A stretch of 64,000 nt of DNA from Rhizobium sp. BT03 (GCF_030053155.1 NZ_CP125641.1:1-64000), one strand, 5' to 3'; shown: positions 16,176 to 26,143, counted from the stretch's first letter. Made by a program: numbers and translations. Notes: generated by a model not told the origin, from the sequence alone.

Positions 16176-17621
16176 TCAGAAGGGATAGTGCTGGGCGGCA
16201 TCCTCGACCGTGATCCAGCGCAGATCGGTGAATTCGGCAATCGCCGCTCTACCGCCGAAGCGGCCGTAGCCGCTGCCCTTGACGCCGCCGAAGGGCATCT
16301 GGGCCTCGTCATGCACGGTCGGGCCGTTGATGTGGCAGATGCCGGATTCGACGCGCGCGGCAACCGCCATCGCCCGCTGGATGTTGCGGCTGAAGACGGC
16401 GGATGACAGGCCGTATTCGGTGTCGTTGGCGATGCGGATTGCTTCCTCCTCACCCGAGACGCGAATGATCGGCTTGACCGGGCCGAAGGATTCTTCCGCA
16501 TAGACGCGCATCTCAGGAGTGACGTGATCGAGCAGCGTCGCCTCGACCACGGTGCCGGAGCGCTTGCCGCCGGCCACGAGTTTTGCGCCTTTGGCCGTCG
16601 CATCGGCGATCAGCTCCTCCATTTTCCTGGCGGCGTCGAGGCTGATCAGCGAGCCGAGCACGACGTGGCCGCGCGGATCGCCGGCCGGGAGCTGGCTGGC
16701 GCGGGCAGCGAGTTTGGCGACGAATTGATCGGCGATCGAGCTATCGACGATGATCCTTTCCGTCGACATGCAGATCTGGCCCTGATGCATGAAGGCGCCG
16801 AAAGTGGCGGCATTGACCGCGCCGTCGATATCGGCGTCGTCGAGGATGATCAGCGGGGCCTTGCCGCCGAGTTCGAGCAGGGCGGGCTTGAGGTGCTTGC
16901 CGCAGGTCTCGGCGATGATCTTGCCGACTTTGGTCGATCCGGTGAAGTTGACGCGCTTGACGGCGGGATGGGCGATCAGCGCGGCGACGATCTCAGGCGC
17001 ATCCTCAGGCGCGTTGGTGATGACGTTGAGGACGCCGGCCGGCAGGCCCGCTTCGGTCAGCACCGTTGCGATCAGCCGGTGCGTGCCCGGGCATTGTTCG
17101 GAGGCTTTGAGGATGGCGGTGTTGCCGCAGGCGATCGGCATGGCGATGGCGCGGGTCGCCAGGATGACAGGCGCGTTCCAGGGGGCGATCGCCAGGCAGA
17201 CGCCGGCCGCCTGGCGAACGCCCATGGCGAGCGTGCCGGGTTTGTTGGAGGGAATGATTTCGCCTGAGATCTGCGTCGTCATGGCGCCGGCCTCGCGCAG
17301 GATGTTGGCGGCGAACATGACATTGAAGCCGGCCCAGGGCGCGGTGGCGCCGGTTTCCTCGATCATCAGCCGGGTAAACTCGTCCACCTTGGAATCCATG
17401 ATGTCTGCGGCCTTCATCAGGATCGCACGGCGCTGGCCGGGGCCGGTCTTCGACCAGGCGCTGAAGGCGGCGGAGGCGGCATCGGCAGCGGCGGCGGCAT
17501 CCTCCAGGCTCGCCGCGGCGGCGCGGCTGGCGAGCTTTTCGGTGAAGGGATCGATGCGGTCATAGGTCCGGCCGTCGGAGGCCGGCCGTTCTGCGCCATT
17601 GATCAGCAGGGAAATATTCAT
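16176..17621 (-). CDS. Aldehyde dehydrogenase, vanillin/salicylaldehyde type
   Basis: The 481-residue NAD(P)-dependent enzyme has catalytic Cys284 in GQICMSTERI, Glu250 in ELGGK and the nucleotide-binding PWNAP and FTGST motifs. The sequence style (GATAPWAGFN, FGGVKGSGYGRFGG) is that of the salicylaldehyde/vanillin dehydrogenase branch, which turns aromatic aldehydes into acids. ATG 17621 follows an AAAGGAG ribosome site. It is the last gene of a leftward operon with an SDR, a Liv-type importer and a paralogous aldehyde dehydrogenase (23258-24733). With the hydratase-lyase operon at 32-37 kb, which would make vanillin or 4-hydroxybenzaldehyde, oxidation of those aldehydes is the likely job. 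Confidence 0.85.
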   Translation of the reverse strand: MNISLLINGAERPASDGRTYDRIDPFTEKLASRAAAASLEDAAAAADAASAAFSAWSKTGPGQRRAILMKAADIMDSKVDEFTRLMIEETGATAPWAGFNVMFAANILREAGAMTTQISGEIIPSNKPGTLAMGVRQAAGVCLAIAPWNAPVILATRAIAMPIACGNTAILKASEQCPGTHRLIATVLTEAGLPAGVLNVITNAPEDAPEIVAALIAHPAVKRVNFTGSTKVGKIIAETCGKHLKPALLELGGKAPLIILDDADIDGAVNAATFGAFMHQGQICMSTERIIVDSSIADQFVAKLAARASQLPAGDPRGHVVLGSLISLDAARKMEELIADATAKGAKLVAGGKRSGTVVEATLLDHVTPEMRVYAEESFGPVKPIIRVSGEEEAIRIANDTEYGLSSAVFSRNIQRAMAVAARVESGICHINGPTVHDEAQMPFGGVKGSGYGRFGGRAAIAEFTDLRWITVEDAAQHYPF

Positions 17622-17643
17622 CGTGGGTCTCCTTTGAGAATGA

Positions 17644-18429
17644 CTAGAAGCCGAGGACGTCGGCATTGATGGATGCTTCGAGGCCGCCGTCGGCGGCAAG
17701 ATTGGCGCCGTTGATCCAGCGTCCGCCATCCGAGCAGAGGAAGAGCACGGCGGGCGCAATATCGGCGGCGGTGCCGGCGCGGCCGACGCGGGTGATGTCG
17801 CTGTCGACCCTGGCGTCGCCGAGCACGGCGCGGAACTGTTTGAGGATCGGCGTTTCCACCGGCCCGGGGCTCACCGCATTGACGCGGATGCCACGCTGCT
17901 TGAACAGCGGCTGGTGGGCCGCGCGCATGGTCCAGAGCAGCAGCAGCTCCTTGGAGAGCGGGTAGGCTTGCTCGTCCGTGAGACCATGTTCGGCAACGAT
18001 CGCCGCGACATCGGGAAAGCCCTCGATCGAGGTCAGCGACTTTGCCCGCGCGAGATTGGCCCGCCAGCCGTAACCGGCGATCGAGGCGACGTTGACGACG
18101 GCGCTGCCTTCGCGCAGTCGGGGCGCCACGGCCTCCGACAGGGCGCGCAGACCGTAGAAATTGACGGCGAGCGTCGAGACGACACCGGTGCTGCCGGAGA
18201 GGCCGGCGACATTGGCGAGCGCATCGAGACGCGCCGGGAGCCGTGCAACGATCTCGGCGACGCCCGATGGCGTGGACAGATCGGCCTTGATGAAGGCGGC
18301 ACTTCCACCGGCCGGTTCGCGCACATCGACACCGATGACCTCGGCGCCCATCTGGCCGGCCAGTTCCGCCGTACGGGCGCCGATGCCGGAGGCCACGCCG
18401 GTCACCAGGATTGTTTTACCAAAAAGCAT
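17644..18429 (-). CDS. Short-chain dehydrogenase, coniferyl-alcohol-dehydrogenase-like
   Basis: The 261-residue SDR has the cofactor motif TGVASGIG near residue 10, NVAG at about 85, VVNVASIAG, and the catalytic Tyr-x3-Lys in AYPLSKELLLL. That last motif and the C-terminal DGGLEASI are typical of the coniferyl-alcohol dehydrogenase and 3-alpha-hydroxysteroid dehydrogenase branch. The start ATG 18429 follows AAAGGTGA. It sits between the importer permease and the aldehyde dehydrogenase in the same operon. Coniferyl alcohol to coniferyl aldehyde would link it to the aldehyde dehydrogenase at 35670, but other aryl or sterol alcohols are possible. Confidence 0.75.
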   Translation of the reverse strand: MLFGKTILVTGVASGIGARTAELAGQMGAEVIGVDVREPAGGSAAFIKADLSTPSGVAEIVARLPARLDALANVAGLSGSTGVVSTLAVNFYGLRALSEAVAPRLREGSAVVNVASIAGYGWRANLARAKSLTSIEGFPDVAAIVAEHGLTDEQAYPLSKELLLLWTMRAAHQPLFKQRGIRVNAVSPGPVETPILKQFRAVLGDARVDSDITRVGRAGTAADIAPAVLFLCSDGGRWINGANLAADGGLEASINADVLGF

Positions 18430-18470
18430 GAACGTCACCTTTCGCTGGAGAGTCCGGCAAGCAAACCGGC

Positions 18471-19496
18471 TCATTCCTTCCATTTGATCTTGGTGGGACC
18501 GGGCAGTTTCAGCCGGTAGCCGACCGGCAGAAGCTGAAAATCGAAGCGGCGCTCGATTTCGCCCCAGAGGCCGCGCGGCAGATAGAGGGAGAAAATCAGG
18601 GCGGTGGCGCCGAGGCCGATCAGGTACCAGACGCCGGCGCCTCCGAAGACGGTCTCGATGACGAAGAACAGGATGGCGCCGAGGATCGCGCCCTCGAACT
18701 TGCCGATTCCGCCGACGAGTACCATGAAGATCATGTAGGCCGTCCACTGGACGCTGAAATAGGTCTTCGGCTGGAAGGTGGTGGCCGTCGCCAGCCACAG
18801 GCCGCCGGCAATCGCAATGCCGAAGGCGGCGAGCACGAAGAGCAGCCTCTTGGTCGCGGTCACCCGCACGCCGACCGAGGTCGCCGCCTCCTCATTGTCG
18901 CGGATCGCCTGCATGGCGGCGCCCGCGCGGCTGCGCATCAGCATGAAGAGAGCGCCGAGCAGGGCCGCCATGGACGCCAGCGCCAGCCAGTAGATCGTCG
19001 CCCGCCGCATGCCGCTGTCATAGAGGTTGAGCGAGATCAGCGAGGTTCCGGTTTCCCCCTGGATCAGCCGGTCGAGGTTGACGAGCAGATGCGCGAGTTC
19101 AGCCACGACCCACATGCCGATCGCGAACTCGCCGCCCTTCAGCCGCAGCATGAACAGCGAGAGCGGGATCGACAGAGCGCCGGTCACGATCGCGGCGGCA
19201 AAGACCGAGACGAAGGGGTCGAGCCCGGCATCAGCGAGCCGAATGGTGAAATAGGCGCCGAGGCCGAAGAACACCTGCTGGCCGACCGACACCAACCCGC
19301 CGAAACCGGCGAGCGCATTCCACATGGCCGCAAGGATCACATAGATGAAGAGGGCCGTCAGCCTGTCGATCGCGCCGGCCCCGAGCACGGCGGGGGCGAG
19401 CGCCAGGAGCGCCAGCACCGCCGCCATCGAGCCGAGCGCCAGCCGCGAGGCCCTTGTCCAGCGTTCTATCGATATTCCGTTGGAGACGAATGTCAT
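18471..19496 (-). CDS. livM: Branched-chain-type ABC importer permease LivM
   Basis: The 341-residue inner-membrane protein has eight to ten hydrophobic segments and LivM signatures (WNALAGFGGLVSVGQQVFFG, RAGAAMQAIRDNEEAATSVG, KTYFSVQWTAYMIFMVLVGGIG). It starts at ATG 19496, overlapping livH by 4 nt. With LivH it forms the translocation pore. In this setting the solute is more likely an aromatic acid or alcohol than leucine. Confidence 0.9.
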   Translation of the reverse strand: MTFVSNGISIERWTRASRLALGSMAAVLALLALAPAVLGAGAIDRLTALFIYVILAAMWNALAGFGGLVSVGQQVFFGLGAYFTIRLADAGLDPFVSVFAAAIVTGALSIPLSLFMLRLKGGEFAIGMWVVAELAHLLVNLDRLIQGETGTSLISLNLYDSGMRRATIYWLALASMAALLGALFMLMRSRAGAAMQAIRDNEEAATSVGVRVTATKRLLFVLAAFGIAIAGGLWLATATTFQPKTYFSVQWTAYMIFMVLVGGIGKFEGAILGAILFFVIETVFGGAGVWYLIGLGATALIFSLYLPRGLWGEIERRFDFQLLPVGYRLKLPGPTKIKWKE

Positions 19497-20407
19497 GTCG
19501 GGCTCCGAAGACGGGCGCGAAAATTGAGGAACGCGCCGAGCTTGTCGAGTTGAGGCATGCCGAAGCGGGACAGCCTGACGAAAAGAACGAGCAGGAACAC
19601 GGCATGGCCGCCGATCAGGAAGCCTTGCGGGTGCAACTGCGCGCCGAGCGATTGCGCAAGGCCGAGCACGATGCCGCCGGCAAGCGTGCCCCAGAGCGAT
19701 CCGGCTCCGCCGATGACGGCCGTCTCGAAGGCGAAGAGAAGCTGCGGGCCGCCGGCATAGGGGCTGAAGGTCGCCCGCATACCGAGAAAGGCGCCGGCAA
19801 TCCCGATCGTCACCATGGTGATGGCGGTGGCGACGGCATTGACCCGCCGCGCGTCGATGCCGACCAGCCCTGCCGTATCGGGGTCTTCGGCCGTGGCGCG
19901 GATGGCGCGGCCGAGCGCAAAACGGCTGAGGAAAAACTGCAGCGCGCCGACAACGAGGACCGCCGTCACCATCATCATCACGGCGAGCTTGCCGACGAAG
20001 ATGTGGCCCGGCAGCTGCCAGGATGCATAGGACAGGTTGCCGATGAAGGGCGCGAGCGACCGGGTATCGGCGCCGAACTGTTCGAACAGCAGGTTGTCGA
20101 TGACGATCGACAGGCCGAAGGTGGTGAGGATCGGCAGCAGCGTGCCGCCGCGGGCGCTGCGTTCGAGAATGAAGCGCTGCAGCAGCCAGCCGATCGCCGC
20201 CATGACCGGCAGCACGATCAGCAGCCCGGCGAAAGGTGGAATGCCGGCCTTGGCGGCGAGCAGCCACAGCCCATAGGCGGCCGCGACCGCCAGGCTGCCA
20301 TGCGCGAGATTGATGATCCGCATGACTGAAAACATGAAGGACAGGCCGCAGGCGATGACGGCGTAATAGCCGCCGAGCAGGATGCCCTGGATAAGGGAGT
20401 TGATCAT
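19493..20407 (-). CDS. livH: Branched-chain-type ABC importer permease LivH
   Basis: The 304-residue membrane protein has LivH signatures: QGILLGGYYAVIACGLSFMFSVMRIINLAHG at the start, RAIRATAEDPDTAGLVGID in the cytoplasmic coupling loop and ETAVIGGAGSLWGTLAGGI. Stop and start overlap with livM by 4 nt and with livF by 4 nt, so the importer genes are translated as one chain. Confidence 0.9.
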   Translation of the reverse strand: MINSLIQGILLGGYYAVIACGLSFMFSVMRIINLAHGSLAVAAAYGLWLLAAKAGIPPFAGLLIVLPVMAAIGWLLQRFILERSARGGTLLPILTTFGLSIVIDNLLFEQFGADTRSLAPFIGNLSYASWQLPGHIFVGKLAVMMMVTAVLVVGALQFFLSRFALGRAIRATAEDPDTAGLVGIDARRVNAVATAITMVTIGIAGAFLGMRATFSPYAGGPQLLFAFETAVIGGAGSLWGTLAGGIVLGLAQSLGAQLHPQGFLIGGHAVFLLVLFVRLSRFGMPQLDKLGAFLNFRARLRSPT

Positions 20408-21132
20408 GATGGGCTCCTTTCGCCGGCGGCCCGATGCAGCCCGAAATAGGCCTGAGTGACGTGCTCGCGGGTGACGGCGGTGGCCGGCCTATCGAGGACG
20501 ACGCGTCCTTCCAGCATGCAGACGACACGGCTTGCGACGCTCATGGCGCGGGCAAGATCCTGCTCGACGAGCACGATCGTCGTTCCCGAGGTCAGCAATG
20601 CCTGCAGCTGGGCATAAACGCGGTCGACGACCAGAGGCGAAAGCCCGAGCGAGACTTCATCCAGCAGCAGAATATCCGGGTTGCTCATCAGCGCCCGGCC
20701 GATCGCGGTCGCCTGCTGTTCGCCGCCCGAGAGATGCCCGGTTTTGGCATGGCGGCGGGGCTTCAGGTTCGGGAAGGCGTCGAGGACACGATCGATGCTC
20801 CACTCGCCCTTGCGGCCGCAGCTCTTTCCGAGAAGCAGGTTCTCTTCGACGGTCATCTGCGAAAACAGCCGTCGGCCTTCCGGCACCAAAGCGATGCCCT
20901 TGGCGATCCTCTTATGGGAAGGCACGGAGGCCAGGTCCTCATCGTTGAGAAGAACGTGCCCGGAGGAGGGAAGGTGGGCGCCGGCGATCGATCTCAGCAG
21001 CGTCGTCTTGCCCGCGCCGTTGGCCCCGACCAGCGCCAGCACCTCGCCCTTGGCGATATCGAAACTGACCCCGCGCACCGCCTGCAGAAGGCCGTGGCGG
21101 ACGTCGAGATTGCGGATGGAAAGGAGGCTCAT
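20404..21132 (-). CDS. livF: Branched-chain-type ABC importer ATPase LivF
   Basis: The 242-residue ATPase has Walker A GANGAGKTT, the signature LSGGEQQ, Walker B ILLLDEVSLGLSP and a LivF-type C-terminus. It energises LivH/LivM together with LivG. The 4-nt overlaps with livG and livH show a compact operon. Confidence 0.9.
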   Translation of the reverse strand: MSLLSIRNLDVRHGLLQAVRGVSFDIAKGEVLALVGANGAGKTTLLRSIAGAHLPSSGHVLLNDEDLASVPSHKRIAKGIALVPEGRRLFSQMTVEENLLLGKSCGRKGEWSIDRVLDAFPNLKPRRHAKTGHLSGGEQQATAIGRALMSNPDILLLDEVSLGLSPLVVDRVYAQLQALLTSGTTIVLVEQDLARAMSVASRVVCMLEGRVVLDRPATAVTREHVTQAYFGLHRAAGERSPS

Positions 21133-21881
21133 GCCGGCGTCCCTCCGAGATAGGCCTTGACCACTTCGGCGTTGCTCATGACCGCTTTCGGCTCGCCATC
21201 GGCGATGATCCTGCCGGCGTCCATGCAGATCAGCCGTTCCGCCACCTGCAGCAGGATATGGACGATATGCTCGATCCAGACGATGCCGATGCCGCGGCGG
21301 CGCAATTCGAGGATGGTTTCGACGAGTTCACTTGCCTCGCCATCGGTCAGGCCGCCGCCGATCTCGTCGAGCAGCAGCAGCCGCGGCTGCGTGGCGAGTG
21401 CGCGGGCAAGCTCCAGGCGTTTGCGATCGAGAAGGCCGAGCGTGTCGGCCGGGCGGTTGGCCACCCCGAGCATGCCGCAGAGCGAAAGCGAATCCACCAC
21501 ACGCTCATAGGCTTCGTCGCGGTTTGCTGCATGGCCGTGCGATGCGGCGACGAAGACATTTTCGAAGGTCGTCATGCCGCTGAAGGGTTTGGGCACCTGA
21601 TGGGTCCGCACCAGCCCGGAACGGCAGCGTTCCGCCGCCGTCCGGCCGGTGACATCGACGCCGTCGAAGGTGATGGTTCCGGCACTTGGCGGGAAGGCGC
21701 CGGCCAGTACGGAGAGCAGCGTCGTCTTGCCCGCGCCGTTCGGCCCGACAATGCCGATGGCATCGCCATCGCCCATGGAAAAATCCAGGTTCTCCAGAAC
21801 GACGAGCGCCCCGAACTGCTTGTGGATCCCTTTGGCCGAGAGAAAGGCTCCTCCCGGCCGATTTTGAGCTAGCTGCTGCAC
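21129..21881 (-). CDS. livG: Branched-chain-type ABC importer ATPase LivG
   Basis: The 250-residue ATPase has Walker A GPNGAGKTT, the LivG-type RTHQVPKPFSGMTTFENV region and Walker B LLLLDEIGGGL. The ABC signature is LLDRKRLELARAL (LSGGQ-like residues replaced by LDRK), which is common in LivG proteins of this kind. It begins 6 nt after the end of the binding-protein gene. Confidence 0.88.
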   Translation of the reverse strand: MQQLAQNRPGGAFLSAKGIHKQFGALVVLENLDFSMGDGDAIGIVGPNGAGKTTLLSVLAGAFPPSAGTITFDGVDVTGRTAAERCRSGLVRTHQVPKPFSGMTTFENVFVAASHGHAANRDEAYERVVDSLSLCGMLGVANRPADTLGLLDRKRLELARALATQPRLLLLDEIGGGLTDGEASELVETILELRRRGIGIVWIEHIVHILLQVAERLICMDAGRIIADGEPKAVMSNAEVVKAYLGGTPA

Positions 21882-21887
21882 CGTGCG

Positions 21888-23189
21888 TTACCCGTTATAA
21901 GCGATGAGCTTGGCGCCGACCGGGACATTGGGGTCGGTGGCGTTTTCGGTGACGACATAGTCGAGCGCGAATTTCGAGCCCTCGGCCGCCTTCACCCATT
22001 GCGTGCCGATGATCGGCCCGGGCGAAACGTTGGCGACCGGGCCGCTGGTGAAGTCGACCTTGCCGGCGATCGTCGTGGTTTTCAGCGTGGCGATCGCCTT
22101 GGCGACGGCTTCCTTGCTCTTGACGTCGCTGCTCGCCTTCAGCGCATCGAAACCGGCATCGAGAAGCGCCAGGCTGGCGCCGAGCTGCTGCGTCCACTGC
22201 TTGCCGCTTGCCGTTTCATAGCCGTCGGCAAGCTCGGTTCCGGAGACGCCGGTCAGCGTGGATTTATAGGGGAAGGCCTTGTGCCAGTAGGCGGCGCTGC
22301 CGATGTTCATGCCGAGATCGCCGAGCGCCTCGATGTCGGAGGGAAACAGGCCTGTCTTGGCCACTTGGCAGATCTTGATCTGCTGGGTGAGACCCTGCTG
22401 TGCGGCCTGACGCCAGAAGGCGGCGAAATCGGGCGGTATCGGGAAGGAGTTGAAGATCTCGACACCCTCCTGCCGGAAAAGGGCGATCTGCGCCGTAAAA
22501 TCGGTGGTTCCGGTTTCGTAAGCGCCGGGATCGACGATGGTGAAGCCGGCCTTGGCAAGTGCGGGCGCCAGATGGGCGCGGATCGCATTGCCGTCGGCAT
22601 CGTTGGGATACATGACGCCGACCTTCTTGTTGGTCTCGATCAGGTTCCACTGCGAGACATAGGCCTTGTGGAACTCTTCGACGCCGAAGCCGAAATGATA
22701 GGTCCACTTGAACGGCGAGGGCGCGCCCGGCTTGGCGCCGCGGCCGAAATACCAGGCTTCCCAGGGCATGACCGTGGACAGGCAGGGAATGCCTGCCGCT
22801 TCGCAGGCGTCGGCCACCGGATTGATGGTTTCGGGCGTCGAGACAGCGAGCATCAAGTCGATCGCCTGGTTGTTGATCAGGTCCTTCGCCAGTTGGCCGG
22901 CGCGCGAGGGGTCGGATTGGGTGTCCTGGTCGAGGATCTCGACCTTCCAGGTCTTGCCGCCAGCCTGCAGGCCGTTCGCCAGCGCCTTGCGTGCGAGGTC
23001 GAGAACATAACCGTCCGTCTCGCCGAATCCGCCGAGCGGGCCGGTGCGCGGACTGATGAAGCCGACCTTCAGCGTATCGCTCTCAGCGAAAGCCGTGCGG
23101 CCGGAAAGCGCCAATGCCGCGCTGCCTGCCGCAGCCGACGCGATGAAAGACCGGCGGGTCAGTATCGCCGCGTTGAATTTTCCGCTCAT
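21888..23189 (-). CDS. livK: Branched-chain-type ABC importer substrate-binding protein
   Basis: The 433-residue protein starts with a twin-arginine signal (LTRRSFIASAAAGSAALALSG, cleavage near TAFA-ES). The mature part is a periplasmic type I binding protein (LKVGFISPRTGPLGGFGETDGYVL...; VGVMYPNDADGN; DFTAQIALFRQEGVEIF). ATG 23189 follows GGAGGAATG. Twin-arginine export is unusual for LivK proteins in general but common in this subfamily. It binds the solute carried by LivHMGF. Genes for aldehyde and alcohol oxidation on both sides suggest an aromatic ligand. Confidence 0.87.
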   Translation of the reverse strand: MSGKFNAAILTRRSFIASAAAGSAALALSGRTAFAESDTLKVGFISPRTGPLGGFGETDGYVLDLARKALANGLQAGGKTWKVEILDQDTQSDPSRAGQLAKDLINNQAIDLMLAVSTPETINPVADACEAAGIPCLSTVMPWEAWYFGRGAKPGAPSPFKWTYHFGFGVEEFHKAYVSQWNLIETNKKVGVMYPNDADGNAIRAHLAPALAKAGFTIVDPGAYETGTTDFTAQIALFRQEGVEIFNSFPIPPDFAAFWRQAAQQGLTQQIKICQVAKTGLFPSDIEALGDLGMNIGSAAYWHKAFPYKSTLTGVSGTELADGYETASGKQWTQQLGASLALLDAGFDALKASSDVKSKEAVAKAIATLKTTTIAGKVDFTSGPVANVSPGPIIGTQWVKAAEGSKFALDYVVTENATDPNVPVGAKLIAYNG

Positions 23190-23257
23190 GAAATCATTCC
23201 TCCCTCTCGATGCGGGCCTCCCGCCCGTTTTCCTGTTCATTCCGGCCGACCTGCTGT

Positions 23258-24733
23258 TCAGATCGGGTATTGCCGTTTTCCCGATGCCATGGTGACCCAT
23301 CGGAGCTCGGTGAATTCGTCGATCGCCGCCTTGCCGCCGAAGCGGCCGTAGCCGCTCGATTTGACGCCGCCGAACGGCATCTGCGGCTCGTCGGAAACCG
23401 TGGCCTCGTTGATGTGGCAGATGCCGGATTCGAGCCGCATGGCGACGGCAAGCGCCGCATTGACATCGGCGCTGAAAACCGCCGCCGAAAGCCCGTATTC
23501 ATTGTCGTTGGCAACCGTCACGGCCTCATCGACGCTGCCGACGCGAATGATCGCAGCGACCGGGCCGAAGCTCTCCTCGCGGTAGATGCGCATGGCCGGC
23601 GTCACGTGGTCGATGACGGTCGCATCCATCAGCGTGCCGTGGGCCTCGCCGCCGCAGACGAGCACTGCGCCCTTCTGCAGGGCGTCGTCGATCAGCGATC
23701 TGACGCGGCGCACGGCCTCGGCATTGATCAGCGTGCCGAGCGGCGTGTTGCCTTCCCCGGGGTGGCCTGCGACGAGGGTCGTGGCTTTCGTCCCGAACTT
23801 GCCGACGAAGTGGTCGGCGATCTCGTCCATCAGGATGATCCGCTCGGTCGACATGCAGATCTGGCCCTGGTTCATGAAGGCGCCGAAGGCGGCGGCGCTG
23901 ACCGCCTCGTCGATATCGGCGTCGGCAAGCACGATGAACGGTGCCTTGCCGCCGAGTTCGAGCAGGCAGCGCTTCAGATGCCTTGCCGCGCTTTCTGCGA
24001 TGATCCTGCCGACGCGGGTGGAGCCGGTGAAGTTGATGCGGCGCACGGCCGGATGGGCGATGAGGGCATCGACGACGGCGGCGGCATCGCCCGGCGCATT
24101 GGAGACGACATTGACGACGCCGCGCGGGAAACCGGCATCGCGCATGATGTCGCCGATCAGGCCATGGGTCTTCGGGCAGAGCTCCGAGGCTTTCAGGACG
24201 ACCGTGTTGCCGCAGGCAAGCGGCATGGCGACGGCGCGGGCGCCGAGAATGACCGGCGCATTCCAGGGGGCGATGCCGACGCAGACGCCGGCCGGCTGGC
24301 GCGCGGCCATGGCGAGGCTGCCGGGAATACCTGACGGAATGAGCTCGCCTGTGATTTGCGTGGTCATCGCCGCCGCCTCGCGAAGGATATCGGCGCCGAG
24401 CCCGCAATTGATCGCCGCCCATTGCGCGGTGGCGCCGGTTTCGCCGGTCATGGCGGCAATAAGCTCCGGCGTGCGGGCCTCCAGCAGATCCGCTGCGGCA
24501 TTCAGCAGCCGGCGCCGTTCGCCGGGGCCGGTCTGCGACCAGTCGGGAAAGGCGGCCGCGGCAGCGTTCGCTGCCCGCGTCATGTCGACGACCGATCCTG
24601 CCGAGGCGACCGTTGCGACATCGCCGGTCAGCGGATCGATACGTTCGAAGGTGGCCCCTTCGGAAGCCTCCATCGCCTCGTTGTTGATCATCAGCTTTGC
24701 CGAAAACACCGTTTCACCCCGCATTGTTGCCAT
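23258..24733 (-). CDS. Aldehyde dehydrogenase, vanillin/salicylaldehyde type (second copy)
   Basis: The 491-residue enzyme is a paralogue of 16176-17621 with the same key parts: GATAQWAAINC, PWNAPV, FTGSTRVG, ELGGK and catalytic Cys in GQICMSTERI. It is the first gene of the leftward operon, 164 nt from the divergent AraC regulator. Two aldehyde dehydrogenases of one branch at the two ends of the operon suggest different aldehyde preferences, for example vanillin and 4-hydroxybenzaldehyde, but sequence does not settle it. Confidence 0.85.
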   Translation of the reverse strand: MATMRGETVFSAKLMINNEAMEASEGATFERIDPLTGDVATVASAGSVVDMTRAANAAAAAFPDWSQTGPGERRRLLNAAADLLEARTPELIAAMTGETGATAQWAAINCGLGADILREAAAMTTQITGELIPSGIPGSLAMAARQPAGVCVGIAPWNAPVILGARAVAMPLACGNTVVLKASELCPKTHGLIGDIMRDAGFPRGVVNVVSNAPGDAAAVVDALIAHPAVRRINFTGSTRVGRIIAESAARHLKRCLLELGGKAPFIVLADADIDEAVSAAAFGAFMNQGQICMSTERIILMDEIADHFVGKFGTKATTLVAGHPGEGNTPLGTLINAEAVRRVRSLIDDALQKGAVLVCGGEAHGTLMDATVIDHVTPAMRIYREESFGPVAAIIRVGSVDEAVTVANDNEYGLSAAVFSADVNAALAVAMRLESGICHINEATVSDEPQMPFGGVKSSGYGRFGGKAAIDEFTELRWVTMASGKRQYPI

Positions 24734-24897
24734 GGGGAGAAGACGAGCGGACGCAGCAGCCCGAAGGCTGTCTCAGCGTTGCCGCGTCTATCGGAATGCC
24801 TCCTCCCAAAGGCTGATGACGATAAGGTTACGCCGATCAATTGCGGATGGAATGCGACTTATTGGGTTAATATTGTAATTATCCGGCGATTGCGGCA

Positions 24898-25824
24898 ATG
24901 TTTGAGGCGAGCGGAGGAGAGGCATTGGCGACGGACGGTGGCATTCATCATTATGCCAGGGGCGAGTGGCATGCGCCGTCGCTGTCGCATCGGCGCATCC
25001 GTCTTCAAAAAGGGCTTTATGCCGATTTCTACCATTTCCTTCTGCTCGGGGAGGGGCGGGCCGAACTGCACTTTGACAGCGGTGAAGATCGCTCGCTGCA
25101 GGGACCGCTGCTTGCCTTCCTGCCGCCGCAGGCCCGCTGCGACCTGTCGATTTCCGCCGGAACCGCGGCCCATCTCGTCGGCGCCTCGGCGCAGGTCATG
25201 GTCGATGCGATCGGCGACAAGGTGGAATCCTATTCTCTGCGCATCTTCACCGAGCAGCGCAAGCCGGTCGAGGCACTGGATCCCCTGTTGGTCGCTGAAA
25301 TCAGTCCCTTGATTTCAGGCTTCGTGCGGGAACTCGCCGATCCCTCCCGTTCCTCCTGGATGGTGGCATCGGCCTATATGCGGCTGATCCTGATGACGCT
25401 TTGGCGCGGTTCAGAAGGCGAGAGAAGCGAGCCGCGCGGGCAGGGCGAAACCGGATCGATCCTGCAGCGATATCGGCAACTGGTCGAGGCCGGCTTCCGC
25501 CGGCATCGGCCGATCAGCGACTATGCCGCTGAACTGGGCGTCACCGCCGACCGGCTTCATTCGATCTGCCAAAGGGGACTCGGCCGCTCGCCGATCCAGC
25601 TTTTGCATGAGCGCGTGGTGCAGGAGGCAAAACTCAGACTGGAACGCTCGGCCCGCAATATCCAGGAAATCTCCGACAGCCTCGGCTTTCGCGATCCGAC
25701 CTATTTCAGCCATTTCTTCAAACGCAAGACCGGTCTTTCCCCCGCCGGCTACCGCGACATCGCCCGCGCGTCGGCCGGCTCGGAAAACGGCATGCTCTCC
25801 TCAGGCTATGCCGACTGGCCTTAG
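24898..25824 (+). CDS. AraC-family transcriptional regulator
   Basis: The 308-residue protein has a cupin-like N-terminal sensor (residues about 15-150; YHFLLLGEGRAELHF) and a C-terminal double helix-turn-helix of AraC type (residues about 205-295; ISDYAAELGVTADRLH, IQEISDSLGFRDPTYFSHFFKRKTG). It is divergent from the aldehyde dehydrogenase-Liv operon with a 164-nt shared upstream region, so it most likely activates that operon in response to an aromatic solute. ATG 24898 has only a weak ribosome site. Confidence 0.85.
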   Translation: MFEASGGEALATDGGIHHYARGEWHAPSLSHRRIRLQKGLYADFYHFLLLGEGRAELHFDSGEDRSLQGPLLAFLPPQARCDLSISAGTAAHLVGASAQVMVDAIGDKVESYSLRIFTEQRKPVEALDPLLVAEISPLISGFVRELADPSRSSWMVASAYMRLILMTLWRGSEGERSEPRGQGETGSILQRYRQLVEAGFRRHRPISDYAAELGVTADRLHSICQRGLGRSPIQLLHERVVQEAKLRLERSARNIQEISDSLGFRDPTYFSHFFKRKTGLSPAGYRDIARASAGSENGMLSSGYADWP

Positions 25825-26143
25825 GCTCAGGGCTCATTGGTCAAAGCTGGAATTTGCCGGTCTTGGATCGCAAATCACATTGATAGGGAAGCCCCAAGAG
25901 ATGGAGGACTGCAATGCGCCAATTGTAACCGTCACAACGGATCGGGTGAACGACGGCTTCCGAGCTCCGATTTTCGAAAGCAGACCTTGAGCCTAGCGGG
26001 CGATCTGACGCGAAGTGGACATTCGGTCCCCTTCGGCCGAACGCACACGCCGACGACCCCTTCGTAAGTCCGAAATGCTTGGTTTCAGTCCCATCATTTC
26101 AGCTATAAGGTGGGAGACGTCGCCCAAAGGGGATTCAAGGTCA
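25825..26143. other. 319-nt stretch without a supported gene
   Basis: The stretch follows the AraC gene and contains the upstream region of the DUF938 gene. The six frames give only short readings without family resemblance. I see no strong hairpin with a U-run and no clear promoter. Confidence 0.5.
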